Origin: UMGS1851 sp900555605
GTDB lineage: Bacteria; Bacillota; Clostridia; UBA1212; UBA1255
NCBI GenBank assembly: GCA_902472555.1
Contig: CABROF010000016.1
Coordinates: 1 to 33,520, forward strand
Reading direction: 5' to 3'
DNA length: 33,520 nucleotides
A program made the position numbers and the translations under genes. The notes below the pieces were generated by a model. That model did no database searches. It was not told the DNA's origin and saw nothing but the letters and a program-made list of their open reading frames with translations. Positions 25,406-32,017 of this stretch are shown here, one piece after another; the first letter of the stretch is position 1, and every line of letters starts with the position of its first letter.

Positions 25406-26104
25406 TTATGCATGCTCAATAAACGCTTTGTTTAAAGGTTCATATTGACCTCTGGGCAGAGGAATGACCGACCCATCAGAAAGGAAAACATTGTTTTTGG
25501 TAATTCTATTGATACAAGAGAGATTGACAATAAAAGAGCGCCCCATTCTGTAAAACCGTTCATCTAATTCCCGCTCAAACTCTCCAAGGGTCTTTTTAAC
25601 GGTATAATTATTTTCGGCATGAATCGTTACATAATTTTGCTGTACTTCAAGGTATTTAATCTCATAAACCAGAATGCGCACCATTTCCCCCGACAAAGAC
25701 AGAAAAAGAGATTTTTCGTTTTTCTTAATTTTCATGACAGCACGGTTCAAAACCTCGTACAGCTTGTCCACTGACAGCGGTTTCATTAGATAATGCAATG
25801 CTGAAACATCGTAGCCTTCCGCAATATAATCCGTATATCCCGTAATAAAAACAATCTGTACCGCATCGTTCTCTTTCCGAATTCTTTTGGCAAGCTCGAC
25901 GCCATTCATGGACCGCATTTCAATATCCAACAGTAAAATATCATAATCTTTCTGCTCCGCATACCGAAACAGAAAACTTTCCGCGGAGGGAAACGTTTCA
26001 AGATCCACCGATATTTTTTCCTTTCCCCCCCAATTACGAACAACAGATGCAATATATTGTACATCTTCCTCCATGTCGTCACAGATTGCTATTTTGTATC
26101 CCAT
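25406..26104 (-). CDS. LytTR-family response regulator (AgrA/VirR-like)
   Basis: 232 residues. Receiver domain 1-120: acidic pocket ICDDMEED, phospho-acceptor D60 in ILLLDIEMRSMNG, and the conserved lysine in LMKPLS. LytTR DNA-binding domain about 135-230: YLEVQQNYVTIHAENNYT, GRSFIVNLSCINRITKN, ending with LPRGQYEPLNKAF. It binds paired direct repeats, and a good pair lies at 24701-24730 upstream of the ABC genes. GGAGG and GAGG precede the ATG at 26104, inside the end of the small HTH gene, which it overlaps. Confidence 0.95.
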   Translation of the reverse strand: MGYKIAICDDMEEDVQYIASVVRNWGGKEKISVDLETFPSAESFLFRYAEQKDYDILLLDIEMRSMNGVELAKRIRKENDAVQIVFITGYTDYIAEGYDVSALHYLMKPLSVDKLYEVLNRAVMKIKKNEKSLFLSLSGEMVRILVYEIKYLEVQQNYVTIHAENNYTVKKTLGEFERELDERFYRMGRSFIVNLSCINRITKNNVFLSDGSVIPLPRGQYEPLNKAFIEHA

Positions 26105-26292
26105 TCCTCATTCCTCCGCTTAACCACTGTTGACCTATTCGTCGATCTCAAAAAGCTCAATTTCCGCTTTTTACCAGCAGCGTGTGCGGGCATGTCTTTT
26201 TTCGCAATCCATTTGAGCGCAGAATTACGGCTGCTTCCAAGATATTTGCAAAGCTCCGGCATGGAATCGTATCTGTCTTCAAAGTCCGTCAT
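26089..26292 (-). pseudogene. Decayed excisionase-like HTH gene
   Basis: As read, 67 residues from the ATG at 26292 (GAGG 8 bases upstream). The N-terminal part is a typical MerR/excisionase-type helix-turn-helix (SMPELCKYLGSSRNSALKWI, AKKDMPAHAAGKK). After AGKK the frame is wrong: the family end (W-K-F-x-x-x-x-I-D-x-W-V) is found one frame over as ELFEIDE, then TAG where TGG (Trp) is expected, then VNSG and a stop. One missing base and one G-to-A change explain this. The product may still fold as an HTH. It leads the regulator/kinase operon and carries the regulator's ribosome site. Confidence 0.7.
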
Positions 26293-26381
26293 ATGGAACA
26301 CCTCACTTTAGTTCATTTCATTTTACCATCAGTTTTTATAAAATAAAAGATCATTGTCGAATACTGTCTGGTATTAAAACG

Positions 26382-26627
26382 GTAAATTTCCAAAGTAAGT
26401 CCATCCCCAAAAGACAAGGGAAGTTACTCTGAGAAATGCAGCAGAAGTAAGTGTGAGAAGGCGGTGAAAATAGCGGAAATAGGTGTGAAAGGAGGTAGAA
26501 GAAGCACAAAAAAACAAGGGCTAAAGCAAAAAAGTATGGGGCTGTAAAGAGGCTCCTTTTTTCAAAAATCTTCCCGGCAAAGTCATGGCAAATCGTGATT
26601 TTACCGGGACTTACTTTGGAGATTTAC
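26382..26627. mobile_element. MITE-like element with 21-bp terminal inverted repeats
   Basis: GTAAATTTCCAAAGTAAGTC+C (26382-26402) and its reverse complement at 26607-26627 match at 20 of 21 positions, enclosing 246 bp with no transposase. The right part (26538-26608) is shared with the copy at 28578-28650, including a hairpin CCCGGcAAAgTC/GAtTTTaCCGGG. No clear target duplication was seen. It is probably a non-autonomous, internally deleted insertion sequence. The rest of the stretch 26293-26742 is AT-rich; I see no gene in it. Confidence 0.75.
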
Positions 26628-26742
26628 TTGAAGTAATGTTTTATATGCATTTTTACAGAAATAGGTTTACAAGTTAAACAAGCTGTGTTATTACAGGAGC
26701 ACATCATCACCTCCAAACAAAAGAAAGGAAGGGACTGCCACT

Positions 26743-26844
26743 ATGCCGTCTTATTTTATCGACCCCAAAAACAACGGACAAAAGGAAGAGGGATACATGC
26801 AACTTGTAATTGAACTACCTTTCAATTCTCCCGAATCGCTCTAA
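26743..26844 (+). CDS. Candidate 33-residue peptide
   Basis: ATG 26743 has GGAAGGG about 9 bases upstream and a frame MPSYFIDPKNNGQKEEGYMQ, then LVIELPFNSPESL and a stop at 26842-26844. I do not recognise it. It overlaps the 3' end of the opposite-strand gene by 30 bases and could be the head of a gene cut off by rearrangement. No promoter was placed with confidence. Confidence 0.3.
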   Translation: MPSYFIDPKNNGQKEEGYMQLVIELPFNSPESL

Positions 26845-27798
26845 TTTTACTAACATGCCCAGCGTGCAATATGCTTCATATAGAACCTGCAATTCACGAA
26901 ATCCTTTATCAGCACCGAATGACCAGCCTAATGGCCATCTGCCGTCATCGCTTTGCTGCCTTATACGATACTCCAGTGATTCCTCAACTAAATCTTTTAC
27001 TACAGGATATATGATGTTATCAGGCGAATTTATCGCATCACAGGGTAAATGGACATAATCGTGATCCGATTTGGTATAGTCAAGTTCCATAAAAGCAGTC
27101 GGATTCTGGCGTAAAATCGAAATCAGTTTATTGGCTGTAACCTTGTCTTTCAAACAAGGCACAAACTGTTGAAAATACTCAAAATTATAAGGGCATCCTT
27201 CCTCGAAAATATCCTTGTTGTAATCCGGCGAATGTATATCCCAATATCGCAAAATATGCTCCGTCGGATATTTGATAATATCCAGATACAGTTCTTTCGG
27301 CACGAGTTCGGGAAAAGATGCGACAAACGCCGCAAAACACGCTTTTTCGTTAGCATCGTAATGTTTAATCCGTTCATCGTCAGTTTTGAACGGAGTTAAA
27401 TCTAATCCTCTATACCGAACCCAATGAGTATGAACTCCTTCATTTACCTCCGGTTCTGCAACATCACCCCAGTTGCCGATCCCCGGGTGATAACGATCCA
27501 ATATATACTTCATCATGTTTTGGATAACCGGGTGTTCAGCAGTCAGCGTTTCTTTCAGGTCAAAAATATACCTGATAGCAATCTCCGTGCATTTCAGGCA
27601 TGGCCCCTGATAATCGAATTCATAACAAAGCCCGCCGAACCCGCCGTTTTCATACTGATATGTAGCCAATACATCCATAAATGCGCAGGGGTCGCCATCC
27701 TCAAAATTGTAGCGGAACCACGCCCTGTTAATGTCATTTGAATTCGTGTAAATATAATTGCGCGCTTTTCGAAAAGACTCATATGATAGTGTGAGCAT
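26815..27798 (-). CDS. Squalene-cyclase/prenyltransferase-fold (alpha/alpha barrel) protein, function unknown
   Basis: 327 residues. Repeats of the terpenoid-cyclase/protein-prenyltransferase fold are visible: ATYQYENGGFGGLCYEFDY near 46, ILDRYHPGIGNWGD near 118, and QQSDDGRWPLGWSFGADKGF near 280, each like the QxxxGxW motif. There is no signal peptide, and no DxDD catalytic motif of squalene cyclases is visible, so enzymatic cyclisation is doubtful. Similar stand-alone proteins are annotated only by the repeat. AAGGAGGGGG lies just before the ATG at 27798 and the promoter at 27840-27868 is near consensus, so it should be well expressed. It sits between an IS200-type element and a MITE and may have arrived with them. 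Confidence 0.75.
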   Translation of the reverse strand: MLTLSYESFRKARNYIYTNSNDINRAWFRYNFEDGDPCAFMDVLATYQYENGGFGGLCYEFDYQGPCLKCTEIAIRYIFDLKETLTAEHPVIQNMMKYILDRYHPGIGNWGDVAEPEVNEGVHTHWVRYRGLDLTPFKTDDERIKHYDANEKACFAAFVASFPELVPKELYLDIIKYPTEHILRYWDIHSPDYNKDIFEEGCPYNFEYFQQFVPCLKDKVTANKLISILRQNPTAFMELDYTKSDHDYVHLPCDAINSPDNIIYPVVKDLVEESLEYRIRQQSDDGRWPLGWSFGADKGFRELQVLYEAYCTLGMLVKLERFGRIER

Positions 27799-27839
27799 GA
27801 CTTGCCCCCTCCTTAATAAATAGCATTTTTCTTGCTTTA

Positions 27840-27868
27840 AGTATACTGATGATAGATTTACTTGTCAA
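27840..27868 (-). promoter_or_regulatory. Promoter of the squalene-cyclase-fold gene
   Basis: On the minus strand TTGACA (27863-27868) and TATACT (27840-27845) are exactly 17 bases apart. The -35 box directly adjoins the right end of the IS200-type element. Confidence 0.8.
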
Positions 27869-28550
27869 TTATAACCACCGGCCGTGCCAGTGGTATGCAG
27901 AAGCCCCTTTGGGGTATACCCTTGGCTGAGCCTATAGGCTCGCCGAATTGTCTGCCAACCGCACGACTTTCACGGGCTGCCCCGAAAGGGGCTTTTGTCT
28001 ACTTGACTCCTTGTACCGGCTGACCCGTGAACGGGGCGACATACTCCTTTATGCTCATTTGATCGTCGGAATAGTCTGCCTGTAGCTGATTCCGAATATA
28101 TTCCTGTATCGCCGTCTTATTCCTTCCGACTGTACTCACAGAATACCCTCGGCACCAGAAATGCCGGTTCCCATACTTGTACTTGAGATTAGCATATTTC
28201 TCGAATATCATCAGGCTGTTCTTTCCCTTCAGATGCCCCATTATCTGCCCCACGCGATACTTCGGCGGAATTGATACGAGCATATGGATGTGATCCTTGC
28301 ACGCCTCTGCCTCGATGATTTCCATCCCCTTGTATTCGCATAGCTTCCTTAGCACTTCTCTGATATCCGGCTTTATCTTTCCGTAGATAATCTGTCGCCG
28401 ATATTTTGGGGCAAATACGATATGATATTTGCATTCCCACTTCGTATGTGCTAAATTACTTAGAATGAGTTTCAACCAGACTTGATTCCTCCTTTGGTTG
28501 TTTATGTGCGATTGGCATACCTCATCTATTCTGCCAAAGGAGGATATTTT
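27869..28550 (-). mobile_element. IS200/IS605-family insertion sequence (tnpA only), approximate ends
   Basis: It contains tnpA (27999-28475) and the structured ends typical of the family. The right-end hairpin is CCACcGGC-CGT-GCCaGTGG (27875-27893). Stems between it and tnpA include GAGCC/GGCTC and GCCCC/GGGGC. The left end has CCTCCTTTGG/CCAAAGGAGG (28488-28497 and 28534-28543). Members move as single-stranded DNA and make no target duplication, so the exact ends cannot be fixed by eye. No tnpB follows. Confidence 0.75.
27999..28475 (-). CDS. tnpA: IS200/IS605-family Y1 HUH transposase TnpA
   Basis: 158 residues, full length for the family. HUH motif in ACKDHIHMLVSIPP, catalytic tyrosine in TAIQEYIRNQ, and the typical start HTKWECKYHIVFAPKYRR. 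It nicks and joins single-stranded DNA at hairpin ends. Translation starts at a TTG (28475), 12 bases after AAAGGAGG. That ribosome site lies in the 10-bp stem CCTCCTTTGG/CCAAAGGAGG, so translation should be held low, as known for IS200. It appears intact. Confidence 0.94.
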   Translation of the reverse strand: MKLILSNLAHTKWECKYHIVFAPKYRRQIIYGKIKPDIREVLRKLCEYKGMEIIEAEACKDHIHMLVSIPPKYRVGQIMGHLKGKNSLMIFEKYANLKYKYGNRHFWCRGYSVSTVGRNKTAIQEYIRNQLQADYSDDQMSIKEYVAPFTGQPVQGVK

Positions 28551-28578
28551 TTCTACTCATAGCTAAAGTTTTTTGAAG

Positions 28579-28697
28579 GGGCTGTAAAAAGAGTCGCCTT
28601 TTTTCAAAAATCTTCCCGGCAAAGTCATGGCAAATCGTGATTTTACCGGGGTTTATTATGTAAGTTTTTTTCTTTTGTTCGACTTTTTTACGGTCCC
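28579..28697. repeat. Short inverted-repeat element sharing sequence with the 26382-26627 MITE
   Basis: The left end GGGCTGTAAAAAGAGTCG (28579-28596) and the reverse complement of 28680-28697 (GGGACCGTAAAAAAGTCG) match imperfectly. The inside, from CCTTTTTTC to ACCGGG (up to 28650), is identical over about 54 bases to 26555-26608. It probably is a second non-autonomous copy from the same family, lying between the IS200 element and the tRNA operon terminator. Confidence 0.6.
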
Positions 28698-28711
28698 TTT
28701 TCTTTTACAAT

Positions 28712-28747
28712 AAAAAAAGATTGCCGGCATAAATCGACAATCTTTTT
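28712..28747 (-). terminator. Terminator of the tRNA operon
   Basis: On the minus strand AAAGATTG, a 14-base loop and CAATCTTTTTTT form a stem of 8-10 bp with a strong T-run, starting right at the CCA end of tRNA-Tyr. Confidence 0.85.
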
Positions 28748-28831
28748 GGTGGGAGAGAATGGATTCGAACCATTGAAGTCACTGACAACAGATTTACAGT
28801 CTGCCCCCTTTGGCCACTCGGGAACTCTCCC
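28747..28831 (-). tRNA. tRNA-Tyr (anticodon GTA)
   Basis: 85 bases including an encoded CCA. The acceptor arm GGGAGAG/CTCTCCC pairs perfectly. The anticodon loop CTGTAAA gives GTA. The long variable arm (TTGTCAGTGACTTCA region) is as expected for a class II tRNA-Tyr, and the T-arm reads GGTTCGAATCC. It is the second gene of the operon. Confidence 0.96.
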
Positions 28832-28863
28832 ATATATCGCTGTTCTGGATCTCCGGAACAGCT

Positions 28864-28939
<76 letters not shown>

Positions 28940-28943
28940 GAAT

Positions 28944-28996
28944 AAGCTGTCAAGAGACAGCTTTGATATAATACCATGGGATTTTTCTCTTGTCAA
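28944..28996 (-). promoter_or_regulatory. tRNA operon promoter with leader hairpin
   Basis: On the minus strand TTGACA (28991-28996) and TATTAT (28968-28973) are 17 bases apart. Right at the expected start, AAGCTGTC/GACAGCTT (28944-28963) forms a perfect 8-bp hairpin with a 4-base loop, 4 bases before tRNA-Thr. It is likely removed by RNase P and may protect the transcript's 5' end. Confidence 0.8.
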
Positions 28997-29036
28997 CGGG
29001 GTAAAAGAAAAAAATTCGGGCAACGTTCTGCGTATG

Positions 29037-29398
29037 TCAATGATATGAGCCAAGAAGGGCAAGAGGACTTTTCCAGCCTAAAGAACGCATAGGTTTGCGA
29101 TTGGTCCATGATAGATGAATTTTCAGTTTTTCGTTGAGCTGCTGAACGCTTTCAGACTTTTCCCAGTCATAAAAATAGCGCTGGTCACTGCGGTGACTTC
29201 GTTCTGCCTTTCCATTATGCCAAGGGGTACGAGGCGGTATCAGCTTATGCACAATTTCCTTGGCGCATAAAGCTTTCTCAAAGACGCTTTTCTCTCTGTC
29301 AGAAATGAAACGAAAGGTAAATTCCGTTCCGTTGTCTGTCTGGATCGTCTGTATCGGAAATGGAAACGCTTTTATCAATGTTCCAGAAAGTCCACCGC
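29037..29398 (-). pseudogene. IS481-type transposase C-terminal remnant
   Basis: The frame from 29378 reads IKAFPFPIQTIQTDNGTEFT, LIPPRTPWHNGKAERSHRSD and WTNRKPMRSLGWKSPLALL, the end of an rve-type DDE transposase (IS481). The second Asp (QTDNGTEF) and the final Glu (NGKAERSHR) are present. The N-terminal half is absent. A few more residues (AVDFLEH) lie one frame over, upstream of a frame break near 29378. On its 5' side it is joined directly to xylose isomerase sequence. Confidence 0.82.
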
Positions 29399-29777
29399 TT
29401 CATGTTCGAGCGTATGCCCCGCAAGGGTTGCATGATTGGCCTCAATATTCAATTTAAATTCCTTTTCTAAGTGATATTTCCGAAGAAATCCCGCCACCGT
29501 AGCCGCGGCAAAAGCAAAGACATCTACCCGCAGACAATAAATTCATAAGCTCCCTGGCGGCATCCGCCTTGTTTTTATAAATCTGCATTGCGTCTTTACC
29601 GCCAAAATTTTTGTTTAAGACACTGGCTCCGAACAGATCGCTGCCTTCCGCACAAAGGGTGTGCCAGTAGGAAAGAGCAAATTTTAAGTGTTCCCGCATT
29701 TTCTTTCCCAAAAGGATCTCATCCGGTTTATACCAGCGAAATGATACCTCATGGACTTTAAAAGGACTCTCTATCAT
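29399..29777 (-). pseudogene. xylA: Xylose isomerase (xylA) remnant with internal deletion, truncated
   Basis: From the ATG at 29777 the frame reads FRWYKPDEILLGKKMREHLK, FALSYWHTLCAEGSDLFGAS and DAARELMNLL, the N-terminal part of xylose isomerase (about residues 15-100). Near 29530 the sequence jumps. In the next frame it reads ATVAGFLRKYHLEKEFKLNI, then EANHATLAGHTLEHE, which belongs about two thirds along the enzyme, after which IS481 sequence begins. The middle third and the C-terminus are missing, so no active isomerase is made. GAGG lies 9 bases before the ATG. Confidence 0.85.
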
Positions 29778-30024
29778 AAAAAACCTCGCTTTTCATTCGA
29801 TTTATTTTATGCGTATAAAATAACATACGTCATATCCTTTTTCATGCCAATTTTTTTATAATTTCAGACATTATTTTGTTTTATATACCCTTTTATGTAC
29901 CATTTTCTGCCGACTTCTCCCAAGCACATGCCAAACGCAGGCTATGAAAACTTTTCAGACAAGGCAGCGCAGAAATCCCCCCTTCTCTATTTGTAAACTT
30001 TTTGTCCGCCTCTGCTAAAAACAC

Positions 30025-30053
30025 TTGTATCTTTAAAATATTGGTTATATAAT
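30025..30053 (+). promoter_or_regulatory. Promoter of the thi operon
   Basis: TTGTAT (30025-30030) and TATAAT (30048-30053) are 17 bases apart, placing the start about 10 bases before the TPP riboswitch. Confidence 0.75.
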
Positions 30054-30069
30054 AGACAAGATAAATAAA

Positions 30070-30156
30070 TAGCGGGGAGCTTGTAGCACAGGCTGAGAGG
30101 AAGGTATGACCTTCGACCCATTGACCTGATTTGGATAATGCCAACGTAGGAATGAC
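30070..30156 (+). promoter_or_regulatory. TPP riboswitch (THI element)
   Basis: The conserved core is complete: GGGGAGC, then GGCTGAGAGG, a variable stem (AAGGTATGACCTT), CGACCC, TTGACCTGATTTGGATAATG and CCAACGTAGGAATGA. It binds thiamine pyrophosphate and controls the downstream thiS-thiF-thiG-thiH-thiE genes, most likely by favouring the terminator at 30173-30212. Confidence 0.96.
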
Positions 30157-30172
30157 TGAGTATGCACGATTT

Positions 30173-30212
30173 GCGGGAGGTTACCTGATTGGTAGCTTCC
30201 CGCTTTTGTTTC
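30173..30212 (+). terminator. Riboswitch-controlled terminator before thiS
   Basis: GCGGGAGGTTACC (30173-30185) and GGTAGCTTCCCGC (30191-30203) form a continuous 13-bp stem (two G-T pairs) with a 5-base loop, followed by TTTTGTTT. It sits 16 bases after the riboswitch and 15 before thiS, the typical place for a TPP off-switch. Confidence 0.88.
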
Positions 30213-30226
30213 AGGAGGAACAGCAA

Positions 30227-30421
30227 ATGGTAAAAATCAACGGAATACCCTTTGATATTGCCGGAAAGACACTGGCGGAATATCTGAATGGAACCGAATA
30301 TGAGCCGAAGCGCATTGCAGTTGAACGAAACGGTGAAATCGTACCGAAGACACAATACAGTAAAACGGTCCTGAAATCCGGCGACATAATTGAAATCGTC
30401 AATTTTGTGGGAGGTGGCTGA
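30227..30421 (+). CDS. thiS: Sulfur carrier protein ThiS
   Basis: 64 residues from the ATG at 30227 (CAGGAGGA upstream). Ubiquitin-like fold: starts MVKINGIPFDIAGKTLAEYL and ends IEIVNFVGGG, with the C-terminal GG that ThiF adenylates and that then carries sulfur as thiocarboxylate for thiazole synthesis by ThiG. Longer upstream starts would run through the terminator and riboswitch and are rejected. Its GGGAGG near the end also serves as the ribosome site of thiF. Confidence 0.95.
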   Translation: MVKINGIPFDIAGKTLAEYLNGTEYEPKRIAVERNGEIVPKTQYSKTVLKSGDIIEIVNFVGGG

Positions 30422-30422
30422 C

Positions 30423-31064
30423 TTGCACGCAATTCCTACAAAAGAAGCGCTGCGGCAGGCCCTTGAACAACGACATGGGAAAAAGCTGCAGGCTCAGTTT
30501 CAGCGGGCCGCGGTAGCAGTCTGCGGATTAGGAGGGCTGGGCTCAAATATCGCTGTATCTTTAGCCCGGGCAGGCATTGGCAAGCTGATTCTGATTGATT
30601 TTGATCAGGTGGACCTCTCAAATCTTCACCGTCAGCAATATACGGTGCCGCAGATCGGAGCCTTTAAGACGGACGCACTGGCAGAAACGCTGCGGAACAT
30701 TGCGCCGTATGCGGAAATTGTCACCCATACCGTCCGCATCACCGAAGGTAATATGGAAGCGCTGCTGCAGGAGGCAGATCTAATCTGTGAAGCGTTTGAC
30801 CGGGCCGAAGAAAAAGCTATGCTTGTAAACGGTGTTTTAGAAAAACTGCCGGGAAAATATCTGATTGCTGCCTCCGGTATGGCGGGACTTTTTTCCGCAA
30901 ATAAAATCAAAACCCGCAGAATTTCAAAATATTTTTATCTATGCGGCGATGAGATCAGCGATATAGACAACGCAGACGGGCTTGTATCCTCTCGTGTTAT
31001 GCTGTGCGCTGCACATCAGGCGCATATGGTTCTTCGGATTCTTGCGGGAAAAGCCGAAGCGTAG
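30423..31064 (+). CDS. thiF: ThiS adenylyltransferase ThiF
   Basis: 214 residues from a TTG at 30423, two bases after the thiS stop and 8 bases after GGGAGG; the ATG at 30390 lies inside thiS and has no ribosome site. Rossmann nucleotide site VAVCGLGGLGSNIAVSLARA, followed by LIDFDQVDLSNLHRQQY, the E1-like/MoeB/ThiF core that binds ATP-Mg. It is the short form typical of anaerobes (usual size near 200) without the C-terminal CxxC zinc pair. It activates the ThiS C-terminal glycine. The 135-base gap after it may weaken expression of thiG. Confidence 0.93.
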   Translation: MHAIPTKEALRQALEQRHGKKLQAQFQRAAVAVCGLGGLGSNIAVSLARAGIGKLILIDFDQVDLSNLHRQQYTVPQIGAFKTDALAETLRNIAPYAEIVTHTVRITEGNMEALLQEADLICEAFDRAEEKAMLVNGVLEKLPGKYLIAASGMAGLFSANKIKTRRISKYFYLCGDEISDIDNADGLVSSRVMLCAAHQAHMVLRILAGKAEA

Positions 31065-31078
31065 GAAAGGCTACGAAA

Positions 31079-31094
31079 GGCTGTAAAAAAAGTC
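31079..31094 (+). repeat. Fragment resembling the ends of the nearby inverted-repeat element
   Basis: GGCTGTAAAAAAAGTC resembles the element end at 28579-28596 (GGGCTGTAAAAAGAGTCG). It lies in the thiF-thiG gap (31065-31199), which also has a small hairpin AGGCG/CGCCT. It could be the scar of an insertion, or chance. Confidence 0.3.
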
Positions 31095-31199
31095 CCGAAA
31101 AGAAGAGGCGGCAAACGCAAGAACGCCTGACCAAGAGCAAGCTTTGAAAAAGACGATAAAATGAAATCTATAGAATAAAACTGGAAAGAAGGAACGATT

Positions 31200-31973
31200 T
31201 TGCTAACAAACGATCATCTGATCATCGGCGGTCACGCATTCCGCTCAAGATTTATTTTAGGTTCCGGCAAATACTCCCTCAGCTTGATTGAGGCGGCGGT
31301 AAAAGATGCCGGCGCAGAAATCATTACCCTGGCAGTACGCCGTGCCAATACAAAAGAACACGAAAACATTCTGGACTATATTCCGGAAGGCGTCACGCTG
31401 CTTCCCAACACCTCCGGCGCCAGGAATGCAGAGGAAGCAATTCGGATTGCCCGTCTTGCAAGAGAACTCGGCTGCGGTAATTTTGTGAAAATCGAAATCA
31501 TGCGGGATTCAAAGTACCTGCTTCCCGATAATTCCGAAACAGTCAAAGCCACGGAAATTCTTGCAAAAGAAGATTTTATCGTTATGCCCTATATGTACCC
31601 CGACTTAAACACGGCCCGAGATCTTGTCGGTGCAGGCGCAGCAGCCGTTATGCCCCTCGCTGCTCCCATTGGCTCTAATAAGGGGCTTGCCACCCGTGAA
31701 TTTCTCCAGATTCTGATAGATGAAATCGATCTTCCGATTATTGTGGATGCTGGTATCGGCAGGCCTTCGCAGGCCTGTGAGGCAATGGAAATGGGAGCCG
31801 CCGCAATCATGGCAAATACAGCCCTTGCCACAGCCGGAGATCTGCCGATGATGGCAGCCGCCTTCCGACAGGCCGTTGAAGCCGGCAGAAAGGCATATTT
31901 ATCCGGGCTTGGCCGCGTTCTGGGCAGAGGGGCCTCTGCTTCCGATCCGCTGACCGGCTTTCTGCACGATTAA
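31200..31973 (+). CDS. thiG: Thiazole synthase ThiG
   Basis: 257 residues, TTG start at 31200 with GAAGGAA a few bases upstream. TIM-barrel enzyme forming the thiazole phosphate from deoxyxylulose-5-phosphate, ThiS thiocarboxylate and dehydroglycine. The Schiff-base lysine is K97 in GNFVKIEIM. Also conserved are FILGSGKYS, LLPNTSGARNAEEA, and the phosphate loops PIIVDAGIGRPSQACEAMEM and AIMANTALATAGD. The downstream partner thiH supplies dehydroglycine. Confidence 0.97.
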   Translation: MLTNDHLIIGGHAFRSRFILGSGKYSLSLIEAAVKDAGAEIITLAVRRANTKEHENILDYIPEGVTLLPNTSGARNAEEAIRIARLARELGCGNFVKIEIMRDSKYLLPDNSETVKATEILAKEDFIVMPYMYPDLNTARDLVGAGAAAVMPLAAPIGSNKGLATREFLQILIDEIDLPIIVDAGIGRPSQACEAMEMGAAAIMANTALATAGDLPMMAAAFRQAVEAGRKAYLSGLGRVLGRGASASDPLTGFLHD

Positions 31974-32017
31974 GGTTTAAGCGTAAAAAACAGATTTTTC
32001 AGGTAAGAAAGAATGGG

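Noticed and set aside
24647..26400. AgrD-like signal peptide or double-glycine leader gene near the kinase
   Set aside because: No small ORF with a suitable leader and ribosome site was found in the gaps of the cassette.
29893..30355. Minus-strand frames across the thi promoter and riboswitch
   Set aside because: They overlap a well-defined promoter, riboswitch and terminator on the plus strand.
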